Program-made: the position numbers and the translations under genes
Notes under the pieces: model-generated
The model's input: the letters and a program-made list of their open reading frames with translations, nothing else
The model's database searches: none
Told to the model about the DNA's origin: nothing
Shown: one piece after another, positions 53,906 to 63,093 of the stretch
How the letters are laid out: each line of letters starts with the position of its first letter
Position numbering within the stretch: position 1 is the first letter of the stretch
Assembly: GCF_000577615.1 (NCBI RefSeq)
Contig: NZ_CBXX010000007.1
Span: 124,001 to 188,000, forward strand
Length of the DNA stretch: 64,000 nucleotides
Reading direction: 5' to 3'
Source of the DNA: Herbaspirillum sp. RV1423
Lineage (GTDB): Bacteria; Pseudomonadota; Gammaproteobacteria; Burkholderiales; Burkholderiaceae_D

Positions 53906-53939
53906 GAACTCATTTCATAGATAGGCGTGAGATGCGTTC
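53906..53939 (+). repeat. REP-like 34-bp palindromic repeat, copy 3
   Basis: Begins GAACTCATTTCATAGATAGG and ends CGTGAGATGCGTTC. Identical in all 34 bases to the copy at 58671-58704. Confidence 0.88.
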
Positions 53940-54091
53940 CAACTTTATTGGTGCATGGTCCTCGACGTCTATTACCGCAAGATCATCAGGCATGAAGTGC
54001 ATATCGCGGAGTCGGCTGAACCGGGATCGCCGTTACTGTGCAGAGCCAATCAGTGCGCCGACATCGACAGCATGTGACGGCAGGCGACTGT

Positions 54092-54105
54092 TTGACGTAG
54101 ATCAA
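54092..54105 (+). promoter_or_regulatory. FNR-type box TTGACGTAGATCAA
   Basis: One mismatch from TTGAT-N4-ATCAA, centred about 125 bp upstream of the eRF1-like gene. Confidence 0.65.
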
Positions 54106-54222
54106 CGCATTCTTGGCTGCGCTATTTAAACTGTGCGTATGTGATAACGATCAAGCGAAGTATCGAATACGCTCCCCCGTTTCATCTTTTTTCTAAAAAC
54201 CCACATTTTGAGGAGATATTTT

Positions 54223-54606
54223 ATGTCGACCACCCATGTCGTCGTCTGGATCGATCACAAGGAAGCACATGTCATCCACTTCACGCCGGAAGCTGCGGAG
54301 AATGAAATCGTCCATAGTCATTCGACACATCCGCATCTACATGTGAAATCAGGCATACAGGGTTCAGGGCATGCCGCCGAAAACGTTTCCTTTTTCAACG
54401 ATGTCGCGAACGCCATCAAGGACTCTCTTGAAATCCTCATTGTCGGACCGGGATTTGAAAAACTGAATTTGATGAAGCACTTGCTGAAGCATCAAAGTGC
54501 AGTGGCTGAAAAAGTGCTGAGTGTAGAGACTGTCGACCATCCGACAGACGCTCAAATACTTGAATATGCCCGCAAGTATTTCCGTCGCGCAGACCGCCTG
54601 CGATAG
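54223..54606 (+). CDS. eRF1/Pelota-like 'translational machinery' protein
   Basis: 127 residues from ATG 54223 (after TGAGGAG). It matches the small bacterial family annotated as translational machinery protein, related to a single domain of archaeal/eukaryotic eRF1-Pelota: VVVWIDHKEAHVIHF at the start, DSLEILIVGPGFEKLNLMKHL in the centre, and VETVDHPTDAQILEYARKYF at the end. A histidine-rich stretch (HSHSTHPHLHV) lies between. Such genes often sit with universal stress proteins. A ribosome hibernation or rescue role is speculation. Confidence 0.75.
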   Translation: MSTTHVVVWIDHKEAHVIHFTPEAAENEIVHSHSTHPHLHVKSGIQGSGHAAENVSFFNDVANAIKDSLEILIVGPGFEKLNLMKHLLKHQSAVAEKVLSVETVDHPTDAQILEYARKYFRRADRLR

Positions 54607-54816
54607 TCTCTCGATGGTGAGTGCCGGTTCGACGACTGCTCATCGTCGGCCGGCCGCACATATTCAATCGTCCTTCGCCCGTCGCTTGGAATTGATGGCA
54701 ACACCCATTGCCTGGGCAAATCGCCCGCTCACCGTCGCTTTACCCGTGACGCGTTTTTAAGCAATTTCGCCGATGGCTTGCAGCGGCGGCGGCGTATGTT
54801 TTATCATTCTTCGCGC

Positions 54817-56685
54817 TTAGCTGACGGCTGCTGCTTGCATTCCCTGCCCGGGTGTATGCGGCGCGTAGATCTCATCGATCTCTGCATGAAAATGCTGCAG
54901 CAATACATGACGTTTTAATTTCAAGGTCGGCGTCATCAAGCCGTTTTCCAGTGACCATGGCTGCGTCGTCAACCAAACCATGCGCGGGACCGCATAGACG
55001 GGAAAATGCATGCTGGCCTGCTTGACCTTACGCAGCACGGCCTCTCTTAGTATTGGCGAGTCCAAAGCGGTCTCCCCTGCCGCCAGCGACAACTCACGCA
55101 ACAATTGAGCCAGTCCGACTTGGCTCAGCACCACAAAAGCGGCAATGAATGGCCTGTTATCGCCAACCACAAATACCTGTTCAAACAAGGGATCTGCAGT
55201 GATTGCCAGCTCCAGGTCTGCCGGCGCCAACTTCTCCCCGGTCGAAGTCACAATGATCTCCTTGATCCGGCCGATAATGCGGATGCGTCCGTCCTCCAAG
55301 ACCGCCTGGTCCCCGGTATGCAGCCAACCGTCCGGCGTCATTGCCCTGGCGCTTTCTTCAGGGCGTTTCCAATAGCCGGTCATCACGCCATCGCCACGCA
55401 CCTGCAGTTCCTGGTTCTCACCGATGCGCACAGCCACCCCTGCCAGCGGCCTGCCGACAGTGGCAGGCCAATTGTCGGTCGGTGTATTGCAGGCCACCAC
55501 CGGCGATGTTTCAGTCATGCCGTAGCCTTGCACCAAGGGTAACCCCAAGCCAAGAAAACATTCGGCAACCGTGTGCGGCAAAGGCGCACCGCCGCATACG
55601 GCGATACGCAACCGCCCACCGAAGCGGTCCAACAGCTTGCGCGCCACCAATGGCTGCAGGACAGCAAACAGCAAAGGATCAAGCCAGTGCCGGGAAGCAT
55701 CAGTGCTCGGCAACTGCTGATTACGGCAAAAGCGCCGCCAGCCGATTGTTTGCGCCAGCGCGAACAAGCGTTGCGCCAGCACGCCGGAAGCAGCCAGTTG
55801 CTCGAGTAATTTCGCGTGGGTGCGTTCGTAGATGCGCGGCACAGAGACCAGCACCGTAGGCCGGATCACGCTCAAATCTTCGGCAATCTGGGCGACCGAT
55901 CTGACATAGGCGACGCAACTGCCGGCGGCAATCGCCAGGTAATATCCGACAGTGCGTTCAAACGTATGCGATAGCGGCAGGATCGACAAGAATACATCCT
56001 CCGACTCGACGTTCACTATTGCCATCACCGCGCGAATGTTCGACAAGATATTACGGTGCGTCAGCATGACCCCCTTGGGTCGACCTGTGGTTCCCGAGGT
56101 ATAGACGATCGCCGCCAGGGCGTCGCCCGACATTGAAGGCTTATGGTGCCCGTCCGGCAAGACGCCGCCGGCCAGCCAGGCGGGCAAGGCGATCACCAAT
56201 ATCTGGTCATGACGCGCCGAGTAATGCTCGGTGAAGTCGCCGTCATCGGTCACCAGTACCGATTTCAATGACGGCATGGCCTCGCCGACGCCAACGATCG
56301 CATCCCATTGCTCGCGCGTCGACACGGCCAGCATTGTCGCTTCGCAATCGGCGAGGATATATGCAATGCTGGCCGGGTTATCGAGCGCATGCATAGGCAC
56401 CGGCACCAATCCCAGCGCCAGGCAGGCTTGATCAAGGCAGACCGCATCGATGCCGTTGGGCAACAAGATTGCAATCCGCGCCCCCTGCGGAAAGCCCAAG
56501 GCTGCCAGCGCGCTGGTCCAACTCCTGACGCGCTCGCCGATTTGTTCCCAGTTATGGGAATGCCATTGTCCCGTTATCGGATTGAAATGGCGATATGCCT
56601 CGTTATGGGGCGTCTGCTCAAGCCGCCAGTCAAACAACTGCCCCAGCGTTGCAATATCCGCCAAGCCGACTATCGTATTGTTCAT
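54817..56685 (-). CDS. Long-chain acyl-CoA synthetase (AMP-forming)
   Basis: 622 residues of the ANL superfamily. The P-loop-like A3 motif is IVYTSGTTGRPKGVMLTHRN. Other core motifs are GYGMTETSP, WLHTGDQA and the hinge-catalytic DGRIRIIGRIKEIIVTSTGEK. It resembles the FAA1/FadD15 subgroup that activates long-chain fatty acids. It probably feeds lipid remodelling in the low-oxygen programme. A TTGATATGCGTCAA site sits about 72 bp upstream of the ATG, well placed for FNR-type activation. Confidence 0.93.
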   Translation of the reverse strand: MNNTIVGLADIATLGQLFDWRLEQTPHNEAYRHFNPITGQWHSHNWEQIGERVRSWTSALAALGFPQGARIAILLPNGIDAVCLDQACLALGLVPVPMHALDNPASIAYILADCEATMLAVSTREQWDAIVGVGEAMPSLKSVLVTDDGDFTEHYSARHDQILVIALPAWLAGGVLPDGHHKPSMSGDALAAIVYTSGTTGRPKGVMLTHRNILSNIRAVMAIVNVESEDVFLSILPLSHTFERTVGYYLAIAAGSCVAYVRSVAQIAEDLSVIRPTVLVSVPRIYERTHAKLLEQLAASGVLAQRLFALAQTIGWRRFCRNQQLPSTDASRHWLDPLLFAVLQPLVARKLLDRFGGRLRIAVCGGAPLPHTVAECFLGLGLPLVQGYGMTETSPVVACNTPTDNWPATVGRPLAGVAVRIGENQELQVRGDGVMTGYWKRPEESARAMTPDGWLHTGDQAVLEDGRIRIIGRIKEIIVTSTGEKLAPADLELAITADPLFEQVFVVGDNRPFIAAFVVLSQVGLAQLLRELSLAAGETALDSPILREAVLRKVKQASMHFPVYAVPRMVWLTTQPWSLENGLMTPTLKLKRHVLLQHFHAEIDEIYAPHTPGQGMQAAAVS

Positions 56686-56750
56686 GACATCCCTCTTCCT
56701 CTTTTACCTGCTATTTGTCACCACTCTAGTAGCAATGCTTCACGCCCGGA

Positions 56751-56764
56751 TTGATATGCGTCAA
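56751..56764 (-). promoter_or_regulatory. FNR-type box TTGATATGCGTCAA
   Basis: One mismatch from TTGAT-N4-ATCAA, centred 72 bp before the acyl-CoA synthetase ATG. Confidence 0.7.
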
Positions 56765-57000
56765 GTTTTCATTGGTGAAGCGTAACAATTGGAGTGGAAG
56801 TGAAGGACGCTTGCCTGGAATATAGCGGGTGGTGCGAAGGCGAAGAGCGAAATCGGCGGCATGCGCGTGGCGACAGCCGAAACCGACATCTGACGCACAT
56901 CGGATCCAGGCAAGATAGGCAGGTCGATGGCAAGCAGACTATTTGACGGATCATGTAATCGGTATGGCGAATCGCCGACGTGGATTGTGTTGCACCTTCC

Positions 57001-58614
57001 TTACTGCATTCCTGGCGTTTCCTCTCGTGTTGCCAAATCGGATCGATCCACGACAATGCAATCGGTTGTTAAAATCAAGCTGGCGATCGACGCAGCATTT
57101 TGCAGGGCCAGCCGTGTCACTTTTGTAGGATCGATGATCCCCATCTTTATCATGCTGCCGTATTCATCGGTGGCTGCGTTGTATCCAAAATCGCCGGTCC
57201 CATCGAGCACTTTTTCAATGATGACATCCGGTTCGCCGCCGGCATTGCAGACAATCTGGCGCAGTGGCCCTTCCAATGCACGATGAATTATTTTCACGCC
57301 CGACTCCTGCGCCATATTGCCGGTTTTTATGTCCGTCAACGCCGCGCGCGCACGCAGCAAAGCCACTCCGCCACCGGCGCCGACGCCTTCCTCCGTCGCT
57401 GCGCGAGTAGCATGTATCGCGTCTTCAACCCTGGATCGCTTTTCTTTCATCTCGATCTCGGTAGAAGCGCCAACCTTGATCAGCGCGACGCCCCCACTTA
57501 GCTTGGCGGCGCGCTCCTGCAGTTGCTTTTTTTCATAATCGCTTTCGGTGCGATCAATCTCTTTTCGAATCTGGCTTATGCGATTCTTGATTTTCTCGGC
57601 ATCGCCGGCGCCGCCGATCAGGGTCGTATTGTCTTTGTCGATTTCAATACGCGAGGCGCGACCAAGATCTTGTAGTTCCAGTTTTTCCAGATCCAAGCCG
57701 GCCTCTTCAGAGACTACATGCGCTCCGGTAACGATGGCGATATCCTCAAGTTGAGCTTTGCGATGCTCGCCAAATCCAGGGGCCTTTACAGCGCAAACTC
57801 TTAACGTGCCGCGCAAAGAATTGATCACCAGCGTTGTGAGTACGTCCCCGCCGATATCCTCGGCAAGGATGAACAACGGCTGGCCGGTTTTTATCGCTTT
57901 CTCGAGAAGCGGCAATAGTGTTTCAATCGATGAGATCGGCTTTTGAGAAAGCAGAATCAAAGGGTTTTCCAACGTCACGCGATCCTTGTCGGATTCGTTG
58001 ATGAAGTAGGGAGACAGATAACCTCGATCGAACTGCAGTCCTTCGACAATCTCCAGTTCGTTCTTCATGCCCCTGCCATCCTCGGATTTGACCACGCCGT
58101 CCCCGCCGACACGCTCCAGAGCTTGCGCGATCATCTCGCCGATCGCCATGTCGCCGTTTGCCGATATGGTACCCACCTGCATTATTTCCTGATTCGAACT
58201 GACCTTTCTTGAATTTTCTTGCAGCCTTGCGACAATGGCGTCGACTGCCATATCTATACCGCGTTTCAAATCCATCGGATCGAATCCTGCAGCGACGAAC
58301 TTCATGCCTTGTTGGACGATAGCCTGCGCCAGTACCGTGGCAGTGGTGGTGCCATCGCCTGCCATCTCGGAAGTATGTGTCGCAACCTCGCGCACCAATT
58401 GCGCACCGAGATTCTCAAAATTATCCTGCAACTCAATTTCCTTCGCGACCACCACTCCGGAATTGATAATCAATGGCGAACCGTACGGTTTTCCCAGAAC
58501 GACGGTCCTGCCTTTTGGGCCGAGCGTGACTTTTACAGCGTTCGCAAGCGTATTCAGCCCCAAACACAATTTGGTTCGGGCGGCATCATGAAACAACAGT
58601 AGTTTGACCGACAT
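57001..58614 (-). CDS. groL: Solitary divergent GroEL-type chaperonin (Asp52 replaced)
   Basis: 537 residues, full chaperonin length. ATP-site motifs [23 protein letters not shown] and EEGVGAGGG are present, as is D398 in VEDAIHATR. But E. coli D52 is serine here (IINSGVVV in place of ITKDGVSV), a position where mutation strongly slows ATP turnover. The C-terminal GGM tail is missing and replaced by [12 protein letters not shown]. The N terminus ([20 protein letters not shown]) also diverges. No groES is adjacent. It is a specialised second chaperonin, probably working with the housekeeping GroES on stress clients. Confidence 0.93.
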   Translation of the reverse strand: MSVKLLLFHDAARTKLCLGLNTLANAVKVTLGPKGRTVVLGKPYGSPLIINSGVVVAKEIELQDNFENLGAQLVREVATHTSEMAGDGTTTATVLAQAIVQQGMKFVAAGFDPMDLKRGIDMAVDAIVARLQENSRKVSSNQEIMQVGTISANGDMAIGEMIAQALERVGGDGVVKSEDGRGMKNELEIVEGLQFDRGYLSPYFINESDKDRVTLENPLILLSQKPISSIETLLPLLEKAIKTGQPLFILAEDIGGDVLTTLVINSLRGTLRVCAVKAPGFGEHRKAQLEDIAIVTGAHVVSEEAGLDLEKLELQDLGRASRIEIDKDNTTLIGGAGDAEKIKNRISQIRKEIDRTESDYEKKQLQERAAKLSGGVALIKVGASTEIEMKEKRSRVEDAIHATRAATEEGVGAGGGVALLRARAALTDIKTGNMAQESGVKIIHRALEGPLRQIVCNAGGEPDVIIEKVLDGTGDFGYNAATDEYGSMIKMGIIDPTKVTRLALQNAASIASLILTTDCIVVDRSDLATREETPGMQ

Positions 58615-58670
58615 GGCAGTCTCCTCACCATAGAATAAATCCTGAAACTGAAAAGCCCGGAAGATATGTG

Positions 58671-58704
58671 GAACTCATTTCATAGATAGGCGTGAGATGC
58701 GTTC
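58671..58704 (+). repeat. REP-like 34-bp palindromic repeat, copy 4
   Basis: Same 34 bases as copy 3. It lies 57 bp upstream of the groL ATG, between groL and the DUF2892 gene, i.e. inside the probable groL leader/promoter. Confidence 0.88.
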
Positions 58705-58855
58705 TAATAAAGAAGCAAAATCGCTTTTTCCATTGCGATCGGCAAGCGCGCAAATAACCAGCACAACTGCGACCGCGCGCCCTGGTCCTGCGTGCAATCA
58801 GCGGTTCTCATTTTCTGCGAACCTTGCAGAAAGATGAGGATGATCCTGCTTTACC

Positions 58856-59044
58856 TCATTTTTTTATTGGACAAGTCGACCAACCAAATAATCTGTAGGC
58901 GGGGCAATAACCGAAAACACCCGTCAATAAAGGGATGACGCCGATATACCCCCATAGTCCGACATAGCCCGACAGTGCTGCCAACACCAATCCTGCGCCG
59001 ACAACGATACGTATCCCTCGATCAATGCTTCCGACATTACTCAT
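58856..59044 (-). CDS. DUF2892 (YgaP-type) inner-membrane protein
   Basis: 62 residues: the standard DUF2892 pattern NVGSIDRGIRIVVG, a two-helix membrane hairpin (VLAALSGYVGLWGYIGVIPLLTGVF) and the cysteine-containing end GYCPAYRLFGWSTCPI. In other bacteria the domain is fused to rhodanese, suggesting a link to sulfur chemistry. Two adjacent ATG codons exist (59047, 59044); the second is better spaced from GGAG. Confidence 0.88.
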   Translation of the reverse strand: MSNVGSIDRGIRIVVGAGLVLAALSGYVGLWGYIGVIPLLTGVFGYCPAYRLFGWSTCPIKK

Positions 59045-59307
59045 CATGCGCTCCTTGCGTTCGTGAACCAGAATCTAATACCAAGAACAAATATTTTTGA
59101 GAAATTTATTGTCCAATGCGCCGTTAATAGGCATGTGATATATCGCACAGCGCTGCCGATGGCATCAAGGCCATCGAGAATCAACCACTTTCTTGTGAAT
59201 TGTTACGCTGCCGTCTTGAATGACCGTCCGCGGAGATGCTCGCACTCGCAGCTATTTATGAAATGCACTCTGATTTTTCATCCTAAGCAGTAAACGGATG
59301 ATAAACA

Positions 59308-59321
59308 TTGATCTGGATCAA
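59308..59321 (-). promoter_or_regulatory. FNR-type box TTGATCTGGATCAA
   Basis: A perfect TTGAT-N4-ATCAA. It is far (about 270 bp) from the DUF2892 ATG and about 330 bp from the cold-shock gene, so the transcript it controls is unclear. Confidence 0.72.
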
Positions 59322-59525
59322 TCGCAGGACTGGGGATTGATCCATTCTCATTTTGAGTGGCGGCGCCGGGCGGCATCTGTGCAGAAGAAAAAATACGTCG
59401 CGCATTCGATAGCTTTCTTTTTCGGAAAAATGCGCGTCGGCGACGTCGGAAATCCTTGCAGTCCGTAGATGCGGCCTATGTCGGCAATTCTCGGCAAAAA
59501 ACGACATCATGGGAATCCCGCAATT

Positions 59526-59539
59526 TTGATGCAGATCAG
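59526..59539 (+). promoter_or_regulatory. FNR-type box TTGATGCAGATCAG
   Basis: One mismatch from TTGAT-N4-ATCAA, centred about 111 bp upstream of the cold-shock ATG. Used at -41.5 it would give a leader of about 70 bases. Confidence 0.65.
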
Positions 59540-59643
59540 AATGCGATGGTTCTTCCGCTCTTAGCATGGCAAAACAACCGAGAAACAGGGTTGCCAGTCT
59601 AATTTCACAGATTGCTCACGATTTACCTCATGAAGGACAAATT

Positions 59644-59847
59644 ATGCCAACCGGTATCGTAAAGTGGTTTAACGACAGCAAGGGTTTTGGATTTATCACG
59701 CCGGATAGTGGCGGTGAAGATTTGTTTGCACATTTTTCCTCCGTTACGATGGATGGATTCAAAACGTTGACGGAAGGACAGAAGGTCAGTTTCGAGATCG
59801 TACAAGGCCCCAAAGGAAAGCAAGCGTCTAACATCCAAAAAATTTAG
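59644..59847 (+). CDS. Cold-shock protein (CspA family)
   Basis: 67-residue OB-fold RNA/ssDNA chaperone. RNP1 (KGFGFI) and RNP2 (DLFAHF) are intact, and it begins [15 protein letters not shown] 59644 is chosen; the upstream extension to 59566 is not conserved in the family. Position behind an FNR-type box suggests stress rather than cold control. Confidence 0.94.
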   Translation: MPTGIVKWFNDSKGFGFITPDSGGEDLFAHFSSVTMDGFKTLTEGQKVSFEIVQGPKGKQASNIQKI

Positions 59848-59939
59848 CGTAAAAATGAATGCCGTGGGATTCGTTTCTGGTTACGTGCCCCGTTTTATCT
59901 ACCAGGCATTTCAGATTCGCCTAAAGGACCGGAGAATAT

Positions 59940-60629
59940 ATGCATGAAACAGAACGCATCAAAGATCGCACCGAAGGCGGAGCGAAATTGGCGGAACGGC
60001 TCGGCGCTTATGCCCGGCGTCCTGATGTGATTGTGCTGGCGCTGCCGCGTGGCGGTGTACCGGTCGGCTTTGCGATTGCCCAGGCATTGGACGTACCGCT
60101 TGACGTCTTGCTGGTGCGAAAGCTGGGCGTTCCTGGAAACGAAGAGTTTGCAATGGGAGCCATTACCAGCGATGGCGTCTATGTACTGCAATCTGATGTA
60201 TTGAGGAACTTTGATATTTCCGCAAAGATAGTCGAGGCAACAGCGCAGCGCAAACTCAAAGAGCTGGCTCAGCGTGAAAAGCTGTATCGGGCCGACCGCC
60301 CCGCTCTTCAGTTGGAAGGTCGAACCGCGATCATTGTCGACGACGGCCTGGCGACTGGATCCACCATGCTTGCGGCCATCAAAGCGGTACGCAAGGCCGG
60401 AGCGGCGCGTCTTGTTATTGCAGTTCCGGTTGCCGCGCCGGATGCAATCCGTCAGATTGAGTCGCAAGTGGATGAGACCATTTTCCTGATGGCTCCAGAA
60501 CCCTTTTATGCAGTCGGCATGTGGTATGACGACTTCGGTCAGACCAGTGATGACGAGGTGGTTGCATTCCTTGATAAAGCTGCCAAACGACAGGCGCAAA
60601 TCAAACCAGGGAAGGATATTTCTGCTTGA
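59940..60629 (+). CDS. Phosphoribosyltransferase-domain protein
   Basis: 229 residues of the type I PRTase fold. The PRPP-binding loop is AIIVDDGLATGSTM (about 135-148). The N-terminal LPRGGVPVGFAIAQALDVPLDVLLVRKLG is typical of stand-alone PRTases of unknown substrate, often encoded beside or fused to an alpha/beta hydrolase and erythromycin-esterase domain. That set follows here: hydrolase at 60908 and esterase at 61595. It begins 92 bp after the cold-shock gene. Confidence 0.9.
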   Translation: MHETERIKDRTEGGAKLAERLGAYARRPDVIVLALPRGGVPVGFAIAQALDVPLDVLLVRKLGVPGNEEFAMGAITSDGVYVLQSDVLRNFDISAKIVEATAQRKLKELAQREKLYRADRPALQLEGRTAIIVDDGLATGSTMLAAIKAVRKAGAARLVIAVPVAAPDAIRQIESQVDETIFLMAPEPFYAVGMWYDDFGQTSDDEVVAFLDKAAKRQAQIKPGKDISA

Positions 60630-60724
60630 CATCTTTCTGCACGCGGGTCTGACGCAGCCCGGTCGTGCCTGATCCCCGAAAACTGCATCAGGGACTTGCA
60701 AGTCGGCGGCCGATGTCGTCGCTG

Positions 60725-60757
60725 GAATTCATTTCATCAATAGGCGTGAGTGCGAGC
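60725..60757 (+). repeat. REP-like repeat, copy 5 (left arm of REPIN, degenerate)
   Basis: GAATTCATTTCATCAATAGG then CGTGAGTGCGAGC: differs from the consensus by a T in the first arm, one missing base and an altered end. Confidence 0.8.
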
Positions 60758-60829
60758 TTGCCCTGTTTGGGTTCTTCCCAGAAAGGGCGCTGGCCGCGTC
60801 GCAGGCCTTGCGAGTGCATTTTCTGGGAA

Positions 60830-60863
60830 GAACGCATCTCACGCCTATCGATGAAATGAGTTC
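60830..60863 (-). repeat. REP-like repeat, copy 6 (right arm of REPIN)
   Basis: The reverse complement reads GTAGAACTCATTTCATCGAT and on to ATGCGTTC. The leading GTAG is the tetranucleotide typical of bacterial REP sequences. Confidence 0.88.
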
Positions 60864-60907
60864 TACGTAAATGTGATGGCCAAGAAAACCATGAGGAGAT
60901 ATTGGCG

Positions 60908-61567
60908 ATGCGAGCAATGCAAAGAGAGCTGATCTGCATCAAGGTTGGCGGGGTCCGCTTGGAAGGAATGCTGGATCTGCCGCGAAATTCCATCGGCACA
61001 GTCCTGTTCGCTCACGGCAGCGGCAGCAGTCGCTTTAGCCCGCGCAACAACTTCGTGGCGGAACGACTGCGGCAGACCCGTCTTGGCACATTGCTGGTCG
61101 ACCTACTGACGCCGAACGAAGACCAGAACGCCGCGACCCGCTTTAATATCGCCTTGCTCACACAACGCCTGAGCGCAGCCTGCGATTGGCTGCAGCAGAA
61201 TGAAGGCACAGCAGGACATCCATTGGGATTGTTCGGCGCCAGTACCGGCGCGGCCGCAGCATTGCAAGTGGCTGCTACGCATAGTTCCGATATCGCGGCG
61301 GTTGTCTCGCGCGGCGGCCGCCCCGATCTCGCTGGCAATCATGCACTTCGCAAGGTCCGCGCCCCAACGCTATTGATCGTCGGCGGACGCGACTTCACCG
61401 TCATTGAATTGAATCGCAAAGCCTATGCCACGCTGAGTTGCGAAAAACGATTGGAAATCATTCCTCATGCAACGCATCTGTTTGAAGAGCCCGGCACCCT
61501 GGAAGCTGTTTCTGTACTGGCATCAGCGTGGTTTACCCGGCATTTGATCGGATCGGACGCTACTTGA
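60908..61567 (+). CDS. Alpha/beta hydrolase (dienelactone-hydrolase-like)
   Basis: 219 residues. Oxyanion loop AHGSGSSRFSPRN, nucleophile elbow GASTGAA (serine at the usual place in GxSxG), acid GGRDFTV and histidine PHATHLF. ATG 60908 follows GAGGAGATATT. The middle gene of a PRTase-hydrolase-esterase trio; in some bacteria all three domains form one protein, so they probably act on the same unknown compound. Confidence 0.9.
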   Translation: MRAMQRELICIKVGGVRLEGMLDLPRNSIGTVLFAHGSGSSRFSPRNNFVAERLRQTRLGTLLVDLLTPNEDQNAATRFNIALLTQRLSAACDWLQQNEGTAGHPLGLFGASTGAAAALQVAATHSSDIAAVVSRGGRPDLAGNHALRKVRAPTLLIVGGRDFTVIELNRKAYATLSCEKRLEIIPHATHLFEEPGTLEAVSVLASAWFTRHLIGSDAT

Positions 61568-61594
61568 CCTGCCACAAACCAGAAAGGGTATCTC

Positions 61595-62935
61595 GTGAAA
61601 TCAGAATCCATTAGTAGTGCCATCCGGTCATCTGCAAGCATTCTCACAGGCGCCGATACTGATTACGACTCCTTGCTGGCGTTAATCGGCGAAGCGCGAT
61701 TCGTTTTGCTGGGTGAGGCAAGTCACGGCACGCAGGAGTTCTACCGGGAACGCGCGCGCATTACGCAACGACTCATTACCGAACGAAATTTTACGGCTGT
61801 TGCAATCGAGGGCGACTGGCCGGATGCTTATCGGGTCAATCGTTATGTCCGCCATCGGAGCGAGGATAAAAATGCCGAGCAAGCGCTGGGAGGCTTCAAA
61901 CGTTTTCCTACCTGGATGTGGCGCAATGCGGAGATGCTTGATTTTGTGGACTGGCTGCGCGACTACAACGGCACATTCATGCGGCAGCGCCCGGATGTCG
62001 GTTTGTATGGTCTAGACCTTTATAGCCTGTTCACTTCAATCGAGGAGGTACTGCGTTATCTCGACAATGTCGATCCGCAAGCCGCGCGCCGCGCCAGGGA
62101 GCGTTATGCCTGCTTCGATCACTTTCAGAAGGACAGTCAGACATATGGTTACGCCGTTGGCCTCGGCATGTCCGCCTCTTGCGAGGAGGCTGTTGTGACT
62201 CAACTGCAAGATCTGCGTGTACAGGCTGGAAAATATTTGCAGCATGACGGGGCGGATGCGACTGACGCATTTTTCTATGCGCAGCAAAATGCTCGTCTCA
62301 TCGCGGACGCCGAGCAATATTACCGCACCATGTTTTCCAAACGTGTATCTTCCTGGAATTTGCGCGACCAGCATATGATGGAAACGCTTGACGCGCTTGC
62401 GCAACACCTTCAGCATTCGTTATCCGAACCGGCGAAGATCGTGGTCTGGGCACACAACTCTCACCTTGGCGATGCGCGCGCCACGGATATCGGACGTCTT
62501 GGCGAATGGAACGTAGGTCAATTGGCGCGCCAGTCATATGGAGAACAAGTTGCTTTGATCGGCTTTACGACCTATCGGGGAACCGTGACTGCCGCGTCCG
62601 ATTGGGATGCCCCTGCACAACGCAAGCGCGTGCGGCCGGCACTGACAGGAAGCTACGAAGAGTTGTTTCATCAGACCGGAATTGAACGCTTCATGTTGCC
62701 TCTGCGCGGAAATGATTCGTTAAAAGACGAGCTATCTCAGCCATACCTGGAACGCGCCATCGGCGTGATTTATCTGCCGGAAACCGAGCGGCAAAGTCAC
62801 TATTTTCATGCAAACATGCCGCAGCAATTCGACGCCATATTACATTTCGATGAAACGCACGCTGTCAAGCCGCTTGAGTTAAGCAGTCATTGGGAGACTG
62901 GAGAAGCGCCCGAGACCTTTCCGGTTGGCCTCTAG
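61595..62935 (+). CDS. Erythromycin-esterase-family protein
   Basis: 446 residues from GTG 61595. Family landmarks: FVLLGEASHGTQEFYRERARIT (general-base histidine and glutamate), AIEGDWPDAYRVN, the FKRFPTWMWRNAEM segment and WAHNSHLGDARAT. It belongs to the broad EreA/EreB-like group found with PRTases in proteobacterial genomes, most of which have no shown macrolide activity, so I would not call it a resistance gene. It lies 27 bp after the hydrolase gene and is cotranscribed. Confidence 0.9.
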   Translation: MKSESISSAIRSSASILTGADTDYDSLLALIGEARFVLLGEASHGTQEFYRERARITQRLITERNFTAVAIEGDWPDAYRVNRYVRHRSEDKNAEQALGGFKRFPTWMWRNAEMLDFVDWLRDYNGTFMRQRPDVGLYGLDLYSLFTSIEEVLRYLDNVDPQAARRARERYACFDHFQKDSQTYGYAVGLGMSASCEEAVVTQLQDLRVQAGKYLQHDGADATDAFFYAQQNARLIADAEQYYRTMFSKRVSSWNLRDQHMMETLDALAQHLQHSLSEPAKIVVWAHNSHLGDARATDIGRLGEWNVGQLARQSYGEQVALIGFTTYRGTVTAASDWDAPAQRKRVRPALTGSYEELFHQTGIERFMLPLRGNDSLKDELSQPYLERAIGVIYLPETERQSHYFHANMPQQFDAILHFDETHAVKPLELSSHWETGEAPETFPVGL

Positions 62936-63093
62936 GATCGCATCGGATTTTCCCTTTCGACGTCTGCAGTATCGGATACGACGGCACAATACGACGTCAT
63001 CAGCAGGCGGTCCGATCCAAAAGATGTGTGCCAGATGATTAGATGAGAACAATCCGGATTCATGAAGCGAACGTCGCCCCGAAAAGCACGTCG

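Larger units (their letters stand above)
52939..54222. other. Long gene-poor interval
   Basis: About 1.28 kb without a gene I can support. It contains a REP-like repeat (53906-53939) and an FNR-type box (54092-54105). Open frames in it have atypical composition and no ribosome binding sites. Base composition is more AT-rich than the flanks between about 53570 and 53720, so it may be decayed or foreign sequence. Confidence 0.55.
59045..59643. other. Divergent intergenic region with two FNR-type boxes
   Basis: About 600 bp between the DUF2892 gene (minus) and the cold-shock gene (plus). It holds FNR boxes at 59308 and 59526. I find no credible gene in it. Confidence 0.6.
60725..60863. mobile_element. 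REPIN: inverted pair of REP-like repeats
   Basis: Two 34-bp-class repeats (60725-60757 and 60830-60863) face each other. Just inside the right copy TTTCTGGGAAGAA mirrors TTCTTCCCAGAAA, giving a 139-bp palindromic element between the PRTase and hydrolase genes. REPINs are non-autonomous elements moved by a RAYT transposase encoded elsewhere (family knowledge). No RAYT gene is in this window. Confidence 0.7.

Noticed and set aside
60929-60942. CTGATCTGCATCAA as another FNR-like box
   Set aside because: Lies 21 bases inside the hydrolase coding sequence; probably chance.
61595-62935. Macrolide resistance gene
   Set aside because: The family is broad, the neighbours (PRTase, hydrolase) point to a housekeeping/stress role, and nothing indicates mobility.
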